A stretch of DNA of 14,563 nucleotides from Parabacteroides sp. (GTDB lineage: Bacteria; Bacteroidota; Bacteroidia; Bacteroidales; Tannerellaceae), in contig JAHHQS010000101.1 of the NCBI GenBank assembly GCA_020026285.1, positions 1 to 14,563 on the forward strand, given 5' to 3'. Positions within the stretch are counted from its first letter, which is position 1; each line of letters begins with the position of its first letter. Shown piece after piece: positions 1 to 7,052 of the stretch. The position numbers and the translations under genes were made by a program. The notes under the pieces are model-generated. The model saw only the letters and a list, made by a program, of their open reading frames with translations. It made no database searches and was not told where the DNA came from.

Positions 1-38
1 TTTTCTGCTAAAGGTTCTCTTTTAAAACGACATCAAGT

Positions 39-3000
39 CTATTTGATAAATATTTTTTGAACTTTCGTTTTTCCTAATCGAACAATATAATCCCCTGTTG
101 GCAATTGATGGAAAGAATGGCCAGCTCCGACTTTAACCTGCTTTATTAAAGCTCCGGAATAAGAATAAACAAACAGTTCCTGAACTTTTAAGGATTCAAT
201 ATGAAGCTGATTATACATCACATAAATACGTTCAGCAGATATATTGATATCTTCATTATCCAAAACCATATCTCTGGCTTTAATAAACTCGGCTTTCAGC
301 GTTGTATCTCCTTTTACCTCATAAGTATACGGATTCAAAGTATTACCGTCACTCCATCTGAGGAACATATAATCTTTATCAGGCTCAGCTGTAACAATAA
401 TATTTGTTCCAGCTGTTACAGGAGTTGTTGTTGAAGCTGTAATCTCACCACCCTTAGTCTGTTCCAATTTTAATTGATACTGATTTTCCGTTAATCCGGA
501 TACAGTTACAGTCATATTCTTATCCACCTTCTCTACCAGATAGTAAAGAGTTCTGGAAGCAGAACTGGATCTGAGTTCTGTCATCGGTAACAATTCCTGT
601 TCTCCAATTTTCACGGCTATATTCTCTGACTGGCTATAATCCGACAACACATTCAAACGGAATTTAAATGGAGTATCAGCAAGTATTGCTTCTGCATTCA
701 GATTATCTTCTGTAGCTACGCCACAACCCGGAAGCAATGAAAAACTTAATTTGAAAGTCTTTTCTTCAGACTTATCTTTCCACATAGGAAGATATTGAGC
801 AGCGTGGATTAATTTAACAATCCTAGGATTTGATTTATTATTATCATTCCATTTATTAAACACCTTACCTTCTGGAGCTTTAGCTGTAATCATAACCATT
901 CTATCTTCATACACAGGAATGTCTGATACATTCTTACCAGTCAGAATATCTCGGCATTCTACATTTTCAGGCAAACTTACCTTCAACGGATTTCCCTGGT
1001 TCTTTTTGACCCCAGTTACAGATATTGAATAATGCTGGTGAATATAATATAAAGAATAAACATCTTTAACCGGATCTATCTTCTTTCCATTGGCATAAAC
1101 GACTGGTTTTGACTGATCATATTCTTTATCCAAACGAAGATAGAACTTACAAGTTCCTCCATCCTGCACCTCATCAGAATAAGCTGAAAGAGTTTTTAAT
1201 TTTACACCATCCATTTCAGGGAAAACAATACGATACACTTTATGTTCTTTCGAAAAATTAGCCGAAAGATTCATATCTTTACTGACAAAGACCTCTCGTT
1301 CGCTATTTTTATTACCATCAGACCAGGATTTAAAATAATATCCTTCGTCTGGAATAGCTTTCACTGGCACACTGGACTTTGCATTAACCTTTTTCTCTCC
1401 TGTAGATCCATCCTCACCGAAAAGGATTTCTCCACCTTCTGTCTGAATCAATGATAAAGTGTATTGTTTGGCTTCTGCCCCTACAACCTTTATCGTTACA
1501 TTTTCCGAAACATTACTGATTCGATAAACGCCATCATGACCTCTAAAGACAAAATCCTTATCATTCATAACCACATGCATATTTTCTGTGGATGCAATGA
1601 TTTCTTTATCGCAAGCCAATTTAAATTCAAATGTTCCACCTGTAGCCACAACGGAAATAACATCTCCCCCATCAGGGCCAAAAGCACTTATTCCATAAGG
1701 CAAATCGAATGTAATGGTTATTCGTCCGCTCTTATAATGGATCATCTTAGTCTGAACACCATCCTTATAACCTGGTTTACGAGATATTGCACGAACTTCC
1801 AGATCTTTTACGCTTGCAGAAGTCACCTGAATAGGTTTCTTATAAGGTTGTGGATCAGATCCTCCAATAGAATAAAGGAGTTGTGCTTCCTCATCTGTAT
1901 TCTTCATTGAAACCCAAACATATTGTCCAAGAGCCACAATTTCAACATTCTCTGGATCTGTAAAGATTTCCGGTTTCGAAACAGTTGGTCGTCCATCTGT
2001 AAACGTAGCTGCTATTGATAATCCACAAGTATCAGGCACTGTGACGGTACAAGGTGAATAACCATACACTTTGCCATTCACAATGATTTTATCCAATGCA
2101 TAATAAGAAGAAGATGGTGTAGTTGTAATTTCAAGACGAGTTCCGGCATCAACAACTGCTCCAGACTGAAGTTCCTTATTGTCAGATAAATTCTTAACAC
2201 GAATAGTTCCTTCCTTTGGCTGACGAATTATTACTGAAAGTCCGCCCTTCCATTCCGCATAGAATGTTTTATTTCCGATCTGATTCTTCTCTGCATTAAA
2301 TGTATAATCAATAACCTTGCCCCATGCTCCTTCTGTCTGATCCTTATCGTGCCAGCCAACAAAAGTATAGCCCGGACGAGTTGGAATTGGCAAAGTTAGC
2401 ACCTGATCAATTGTATAATTCTTTGGAGCATTTGCAGGAAGAGATCCATCATACAGATATTCATAAGAAATAGAATATCCTATTGCCTGCCACTTGGCAT
2501 AAAGCGTAAAATCACCAATGGAGCTTTTCTTCAGTTCCATTCCATACTCTTTCGTGCACGCCTCATCTTCGAACCAGCCAAGGAACTTACATCCGTCTTT
2601 CTTCGGTGTTTTAAACTTCACACCTTTAGATTCAATAGTAAACGGAACGGATGCCATTTCGAATCCCCCTTTCGTATCGAAAGTCACCTTATATTCAGTC
2701 GCTTCGAACTTGGCAAAGAATTCTTTATTCCCAAACTGATTCTTATCAGAATTAAACTCTTTTAGCAATGTTTGCGGAGCGGCTTCCTCGTACCAACCTA
2801 TAAAATCATATCCTGATTCAACCGGAACGGGTAGAGTTATAGTCTGTTCTATTGTATACTTGGCTGGTTGCCCATCAAACGATTCGTTTTCGGACAATTT
2901 ATAAGCGATAGTATATTCAATAGGACTCCACTTGACATAAAGCGTAAAGTTTCCAGTTGTTCCTTTATTGATTTTATCTCCAAAAGCTTCTTTAAAATGC

Positions 3001-4583
3001 TCATCCTTATACCAACCCTCAAACTTGTAACCGTTTCTGGCAGGTTTCTCTAAAGTCTTTTCATCTTCGATGGTATATGGCAAAGAATTACTGCCTGTTC
3101 CTCCATTTAACTCCAATGTTACAGTATAGGTATCCTTTACCCACTTTGCATATATTTTCACATTCTTTTGGTTCTCATCCTCTGGGAATAATTCGTTCAT
3201 ATTCGATAATTTATTCCCTCCCAAATTTTCTTGTTTATACCAACCATCAAAAGCATAACCTTTTTTCTTTCCCGTTAAATTTGGAAAAAGATTTTCTGGA
3301 ACCAATTCTTTACTAAAGGTTTTCGCATCCAAATTCACATTGTTGGTATTGGTTATATAATCTAATGTATATTCTTTTGCCAGCCATTTAGCTGTCAGGG
3401 ATAAATCCTGATCTGTACCTTTTGTTACCTTTTCCCATAAGGTATTCTTCTTATCATACCAACCTTTAAAAAGGTAATACTTCTTAGTAGTTTTTGGTAG
3501 ATCAAACGTTTCTGTTTCCTTTGTAAACTCTGTTACTGGATTAGTTAAATCACTTCCTCCATTTGTATTATAAGTTATCGTATGTGCTTTTATCCAATGA
3601 GCTGTTAGAGTAACATTTCCAATAGAACCTTTTGGAATGGATGTAACTTTCTCTCCATTTTGATTATACCATCCTTCAAAAATGTAACCAACTTTTCTAC
3701 CTGGACTAGGTAATTCATCAATACCATTTTCAATGGTATACGCACCAGCAGAAAGATGATTATCTCCTCCGTTTGTATTATATGATACTTTATATTCTTG
3801 TATTTGCCACTTCGCAATAAAGTTCATATTGACAGAACTTCGTCGATCAGCTGTAGTTGGTAAAGAATTATTATTCACAAGTTGATTATTATAAAGCCAT
3901 CCGGCAAATGAATAACCTTGTCTCTCAACATTGGGTAATTGAAAGTTTTTTGTTTCTATGGTATATGTTTGTCCTGAAGGATTAGTGTTTCCTCCGTTTG
4001 AATTAAAAGAAACATTGTAGTTTACTAAAGCAACCGTTGTTGAATTAGAGACTAGGCCGACACTATTATAATCTTTTTCATTACCATTAATAATATAAGC
4101 GCCATAGGGAATCATATCTTTGACTGCTTTTCCCTGCAAATTAGGATCTAAGGTATAAGAATTTTCTTTTTTACTTGAAGCCTTAAACGTAGAGTTTAAG
4201 ACAAAAACTTCTCCATTATTATATGATAAAGCTATTGCGTCTCCTTTATCCCAAAGAAATTTCCCTGTAGCTTTTGCTGAAACTGTTCCATTTCCTGTAA
4301 TTGACAAATTACCTCCATTGACAACAATACATTCAACTTTACCCTTTCCTTCTATTACAATATTATGCTTGTTCAAATCCAAAGTCATTGTACCACCCTT
4401 AATGACTAAAGAAGATGTTAAATTCACATTTCCATTAAGTGTAACAACATTTCCTGAAATTGAAGCATTACCTCCTAAAGCATTTTTCAAATCTTGTGCA
4501 GAATATATATCCGTCGCCCCAACATTACCAATAGCTAAAACCAGGAAAATAAGAGATAATATATATTTATGTAATCTTTTCAT
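39..4583 (-). CDS. Secreted InlB B-repeat (Listeria-Bacteroides repeat) protein with sorting-domain-like C-terminus
   Basis: This 1514-residue protein is probably exported and displayed or released. Residues 1-23 are a Sec signal peptide (hydrophobic LSLIFLVLAIG, likely cleavage after VGA) with no lipobox. Residues 25-185 are Asn/Gly/Val-rich short strands like a beta-helix. Residues 187-780 hold eight Listeria-Bacteroides (InlB B-type) repeats of about 70-80 residues, with the signatures NGG, YTIE, GYxFxGW and a closing AKW. Residues 782-863 are a divergent copy. Residues 866-952 resemble a chitobiase/hexosaminidase C-terminal-type Ig domain (SIGGSDPQPYKKPIQV, then RAISRKPGYKDG). Residues 954-1436 are three copies of a two-module unit. 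Residues 1440-1514 end in VYSYSGALIKQV and LPTGDYIVRL, resembling a type IX secretion tail. No catalytic motif is visible. The start is the only Met before the signal peptide, 16 nt after the preceding gene, with no Shine-Dalgarno. InlB repeats in other proteins serve in adhesion or as spacers; an adhesin role here is inference. Confidence 0.9.
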   Translation of the reverse strand: MKRLHKYILSLIFLVLAIGNVGATDIYSAQDLKNALGGNASISGNVVTLNGNVNLTSSLVIKGGTMTLDLNKHNIVIEGKGKVECIVVNGGNLSITGNGTVSAKATGKFLWDKGDAIALSYNNGEVFVLNSTFKASSKKENSYTLDPNLQGKAVKDMIPYGAYIINGNEKDYNSVGLVSNSTTVALVNYNVSFNSNGGNTNPSGQTYTIETKNFQLPNVERQGYSFAGWLYNNQLVNNNSLPTTADRRSSVNMNFIAKWQIQEYKVSYNTNGGDNHLSAGAYTIENGIDELPSPGRKVGYIFEGWYNQNGEKVTSIPKGSIGNVTLTAHWIKAHTITYNTNGGSDLTNPVTEFTKETETFDLPKTTKKYYLFKGWYDKKNTLWEKVTKGTDQDLSLTAKWLAKEYTLDYITNTNNVNLDAKTFSKELVPENLFPNLTGKKKGYAFDGWYKQENLGGNKLSNMNELFPEDENQKNVKIYAKWVKDTYTVTLELNGGTGSNSLPYTIEDEKTLEKPARNGYKFEGWYKDEHFKEAFGDKINKGTTGNFTLYVKWSPIEYTIAYKLSENESFDGQPAKYTIEQTITLPVPVESGYDFIGWYEEAAPQTLLKEFNSDKNQFGNKEFFAKFEATEYKVTFDTKGGFEMASVPFTIESKGVKFKTPKKDGCKFLGWFEDEACTKEYGMELKKSSIGDFTLYAKWQAIGYSISYEYLYDGSLPANAPKNYTIDQVLTLPIPTRPGYTFVGWHDKDQTEGAWGKVIDYTFNAEKNQIGNKTFYAEWKGGLSVIIRQPKEGTIRVKNLSDNKELQSGAVVDAGTRLEITTTPSSSYYALDKIIVNGKVYGYSPCTVTVPDTCGLSIAATFTDGRPTVSKPEIFTDPENVEIVALGQYVWVSMKNTDEEAQLLYSIGGSDPQPYKKPIQVTSASVKDLEVRAISRKPGYKDGVQTKMIHYKSGRITITFDLPYGISAFGPDGGDVISVVATGGTFEFKLACDKEIIASTENMHVVMNDKDFVFRGHDGVYRISNVSENVTIKVVGAEAKQYTLSLIQTEGGEILFGEDGSTGEKKVNAKSSVPVKAIPDEGYYFKSWSDGNKNSEREVFVSKDMNLSANFSKEHKVYRIVFPEMDGVKLKTLSAYSDEVQDGGTCKFYLRLDKEYDQSKPVVYANGKKIDPVKDVYSLYYIHQHYSISVTGVKKNQGNPLKVSLPENVECRDILTGKNVSDIPVYEDRMVMITAKAPEGKVFNKWNDNNKSNPRIVKLIHAAQYLPMWKDKSEEKTFKLSFSLLPGCGVATEDNLNAEAILADTPFKFRLNVLSDYSQSENIAVKIGEQELLPMTELRSSSASRTLYYLVEKVDKNMTVTVSGLTENQYQLKLEQTKGGEITASTTTPVTAGTNIIVTAEPDKDYMFLRWSDGNTLNPYTYEVKGDTTLKAEFIKARDMVLDNEDINISAERIYVMYNQLHIESLKVQELFVYSYSGALIKQVKVGAGHSFHQLPTGDYIVRLGKTKVQKIFIK
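276..1724 (-). repeat. Three-fold repeat of a two-module unit (protein level)
   Basis: Residues 954-1436 of the repeat protein contain three consecutive units. Each has a beta module of about 85-95 residues followed by a divergent InlB-like module of about 70. The first modules share an opening strand, a central FxFxL or CKFYL strand, a polar stretch with Y/S, and a closing strand of the type VTVxVxG, ending near residues 1039, 1198 and 1367. The second modules share TxGGE in two of the three copies, a V(T/K)AxPxxxYxFxxW(S/N)D core and a closing LxAxF strand; the middle copy is the most diverged. This is an alignment by eye. Confidence 0.7.
2244..4025 (-). repeat. Eight tandem InlB B-type repeats (protein level)
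   Basis: Within the 1514-residue protein, repeats begin near residues 187, 263, 334, 404, 485, 556, 630 and 702. Each has a beta-strand opening (YxVxYNTNGG or a variant), a middle YTIE-like strand, a GYxFxGW core and a closing xAKW. Repeats 4, 6 and 8 lack the NGG turn. Repeat 7 has Cys in place of the core Tyr (GCKFLGW). Repeats 5 and 7 resemble each other, as do 6 and 8, which suggests duplication of a two-repeat unit. The copies are diverged in sequence, so they are old rather than recent expansions. Confidence 0.88.
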
Positions 4584-4599
4584 TACTTGATGTATCTAT

Positions 4600-6246
4600 T
4601 TATTCAAATACTAATTCACATTCATCAACCAAAAGAACACTTGACGTACTTCCGGTAAAGTAATCACCATACTTACTTGCAGCAATAACAATCAGAATAT
4701 ACGTCGGCTTGGTAACATAATCACGATATGTCAATGGAATATTAAAGGCTTTATAATCCTTCATACTCTTTGCACACTGCATTTCACCAAAAGCAACCAT
4801 AAATTCATTGTTCCATGAAAGATCTACGAATGTTCCTGTATTAGTATTTGCTTTAAATGGTTTGTCCCAAGTAAACAAGGCAACATAAATCCTACAAGTA
4901 TCATTTTCACCCTTTAATGCTTCGTAGGGAGCTTTCACCTTGTCAATCTTACCAGATTTATACTTGAAATATCCTTTTAATGCAGAAGGGCGGCCGGTAT
5001 AAGGACGACCAAAATCCAAAGAGGCACCACTTAACCCTTCCACTTTACCAAAGGCACCCGTATAAACACTTCCGGCAGCAAAGATTCCGGCAACCGTTTT
5101 ACTTTCCATACGTGCTGCCTTACCTTTAATTACATCATTCTCTTCCGGCAAAGTAGGATTGGCTTCTCCAACAGCATTCGATCCTTTATTACCTGTATCC
5201 CAAAAATGATTCTGTTCTGTCAAATCTAAATTAGGATACCAGCTCTTTCCATCCTTGAACCAGTCATCAAATGAAAGGTTAGGAATATTAACAATAGCTT
5301 CTGTTGTAAACTTTTTGATTTCATCGGTTCTATTATCTACCGTCAATTCATATTCGTAAGTATGTTCCGGCTTTAAATGTGTAAAGATTAAAGTAAACGA
5401 ACCATCCTCCTTTATCTCTGTTTCATTTGAAAGAACTGTTTCCCAATAATCCCCCTTAGTCTCGGTTGAAGTTACTTCACGATAACGAGCAGAGATCTGA
5501 CCAGTTTTCGTTACGCCTTGTATATAAGCTCGTTTAGCCCAAACAGACAATGTGGTTGCCTGGGCTTCATCACCTGAAGGATGACGAACACTGACAGTCC
5601 ATTCTTCTGTTTCACCAAAAGCAGAAACTTCAAAAACTCTTGGTCGTGTAAAGTCTGTTACAATCGTTGGATCAGGCTGAGTCTTGGCAATAGAAACGCC
5701 CAGCTGAAGTTCTTCTATTTCAATATTATTAAACTTAGGCTGAGAAATAGAATCCACAAAAATTACTACTTGATGATTTTCCTCGTCTACCAAAGGAATA
5801 CCAACCATATTTTTGACTTTAATAACACGATGAATATCCCGTTCCACTGTCACTTTCCAAGGATAATCCTGATAAAGACTTAGAACAAAAGTTACAGGTT
5901 TCAAAAAATTCATACGAGTATTAACCGTTGCAGGCAAGCTATCAACATGTACAAAACCAGAATCAGGGAAGTTCGAATAATCTATACAGGCGTCTTTATC
6001 TGGAGTTATTTGAGCTCCATCGGAAACTTCTAATTTATTTATCCGAATATCTCTTAAATCGAGTGTATCCACGACCTTGGCAAGTACAGTTCTGCTTTCC
6101 TTATCAATCTTAACTGAAGTCATCCCCTCAACTTCGAAACCTTCTATATCGCAGACAATAGTTGGTAACGGAAAATCATTCTTTAAACAACCTGTAAGCA
6201 CAAAAGAGAGAAGAACTGTCAGAATGAAATATTTCTTAATCATCAT
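4600..6246 (-). CDS. PCMD domain lipoprotein with duplicated N-terminal domain
   Basis: This 548-residue lipoprotein has a signal ending in the lipobox LTGC, with the lipidated cysteine at residue 20 (or 19 if the second of two adjacent Met codons is used). Residues 30-136 and 141-222 look like two copies of one beta domain: each has a V-rich strand, an acidic (I/V)D(K/E)E turn, xIxIxxLxx, PDx and a closing WxVxV strand. Residues about 226-318 look FN3-like, ending HTYEYELTV. Residues 320-548 are a PCMD domain (the Pfam 'putative carbohydrate metabolism domain'), shown by PNLSFDDW, AAGSVYTG, FGRPYTGRPSALKGYFKY, YGDYFTGSTSSVLLVDE. The domain name is not evidence of enzyme activity, and no catalytic residues are recognisable. 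The residues after the lipid Cys (LKND) are less acidic than in genes 1, 2 and 4, so surface exposure is less clear. It lies 7 nt after the barrel gene and 16 nt before the repeat protein. No Shine-Dalgarno is visible. Confidence 0.9.
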   Translation of the reverse strand: MMIKKYFILTVLLSFVLTGCLKNDFPLPTIVCDIEGFEVEGMTSVKIDKESRTVLAKVVDTLDLRDIRINKLEVSDGAQITPDKDACIDYSNFPDSGFVHVDSLPATVNTRMNFLKPVTFVLSLYQDYPWKVTVERDIHRVIKVKNMVGIPLVDEENHQVVIFVDSISQPKFNNIEIEELQLGVSIAKTQPDPTIVTDFTRPRVFEVSAFGETEEWTVSVRHPSGDEAQATTLSVWAKRAYIQGVTKTGQISARYREVTSTETKGDYWETVLSNETEIKEDGSFTLIFTHLKPEHTYEYELTVDNRTDEIKKFTTEAIVNIPNLSFDDWFKDGKSWYPNLDLTEQNHFWDTGNKGSNAVGEANPTLPEENDVIKGKAARMESKTVAGIFAAGSVYTGAFGKVEGLSGASLDFGRPYTGRPSALKGYFKYKSGKIDKVKAPYEALKGENDTCRIYVALFTWDKPFKANTNTGTFVDLSWNNEFMVAFGEMQCAKSMKDYKAFNIPLTYRDYVTKPTYILIVIAASKYGDYFTGSTSSVLLVDECELVFE

Positions 6247-6253
6247 CGCTTAA

Positions 6254-6994
6254 TTACAAATAGAAGACAATACCTAAATCAATTGACAATAAATTTATCT
6301 TGAAGTTAGCCGAACTTGAAGTTCTCTTACCTTTGTAAACCTGATCCTTTGTCTGTTCGTACCAGTTAAAAGTCAAACCGGCAACCCCAATAGATGCCTC
6401 AACAGCTGTATAGTCGTTGATAAAACAAGTAATACCAGGAATAACACTCAGATTCAGATTATGCTTTAACTGATATACACCGCTTAAATCCGGTCCCTTG
6501 CCTTTAGAAGTTGTACTTTCTGAATAACCGTACGAAAGACGAGCTTCATTAAACAAACCAAAACGCTTGCTGTCGCCCAAATTCAGATAAGTTCGTAAGA
6601 AAGCAGAGGTCGTATATGTATTTGTTGTACCGTTAAAATCTTTCACATCGAAACTCAAGTCATCACCTAAGTCTAATGAAATTTCATCTAGTTTTGTAAA
6701 TGTACGAGAATAAGTAAAGCGTCCACCAATACTGATGTTATTAGCAATAAAATAGCTGACCAAAGGTGTTACTTTAAAAGTATAGCCTTCACCATTGATA
6801 TCTTTCAACACTGAAAGAAATTCAAAGTTTTCATTTACCTGTTCATGGTAAGAAAAACTAGCACCCACCATCCATTGTCCTTTCGGTATAAAGGTTTTCA
6901 TTACTATACCACGATCATATCTATTCTTTTTAGCCATTGCAGGCATTGAAACGAACAATGCTGCTAACAGCATATAAAAAGCTACTCTTCTCAT
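6254..6994 (-). CDS. Small outer-membrane beta-barrel protein
   Basis: This 246-residue protein begins with a Sec signal peptide (likely cleavage after MPAMA, residue 21) and has no lipobox. The mature part is made of alternating hydrophobic/polar strands rich in aromatic, Gly and Ser residues. Examples are MVGASFSYHEQ, ISIGGRFTYSRTF, TYTTSAFLRTYLNLG, FGLFNEARLSYGYS and AVEASIGVAGLTFNWYEQ. It ends in the strand LLSIDLGIVFYL. About eight strands seem likely, in line with the length of small porin-like barrels of this phylum. It is the only integral outer-membrane candidate among the seven genes, so it may act as an anchor or partner for the neighbouring lipoproteins; that role is inference. 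It begins 44 nt after the preceding stop, the widest gap in the operon, just downstream of a hairpin. There is no clear Shine-Dalgarno. Confidence 0.87.
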   Translation of the reverse strand: MRRVAFYMLLAALFVSMPAMAKKNRYDRGIVMKTFIPKGQWMVGASFSYHEQVNENFEFLSVLKDINGEGYTFKVTPLVSYFIANNISIGGRFTYSRTFTKLDEISLDLGDDLSFDVKDFNGTTNTYTTSAFLRTYLNLGDSKRFGLFNEARLSYGYSESTTSKGKGPDLSGVYQLKHNLNLSVIPGITCFINDYTAVEASIGVAGLTFNWYEQTKDQVYKGKRTSSSANFKINLLSIDLGIVFYL

Positions 6995-7024
6995 TTATTT
7001 ATTTCTATTTTAAACTTCTTTTAA

Positions 7025-7052
7025 AAGCCTTTAAAAAATCATTTAAAAGCTT
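7025..7052 (-). terminator. Hairpin with U-run at the gene 4 / barrel-gene junction (possible weak terminator or attenuator)
   Basis: On the minus strand, bases 7052-7042 pair with 7035-7025 as an 11-bp stem with one U-G wobble and a 6-nt loop. The loop contains the TGA stop codon of the upstream gene (7041-7039). The second arm runs into a short T-run (7026-7023), which overlaps the stem by two bases. The stem is AT-rich with a GC clamp near its base, so read-through is likely. It is the only hairpin I could find in the intergenic gaps of the operon. Function is inferred from shape only. Confidence 0.35.

Noticed and set aside
1..38. Terminator downstream of the last gene
   Set aside because: Only 38 nt are visible past the stop at 39, and they form no stable stem followed by a T-run; a terminator may lie beyond the left edge.
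3605..3817. Minus-strand frame of 70 codons inside the repeat protein
   Set aside because: It is an alternative frame of InlB repeat coding DNA; the main frame carries the conserved repeat motifs here.
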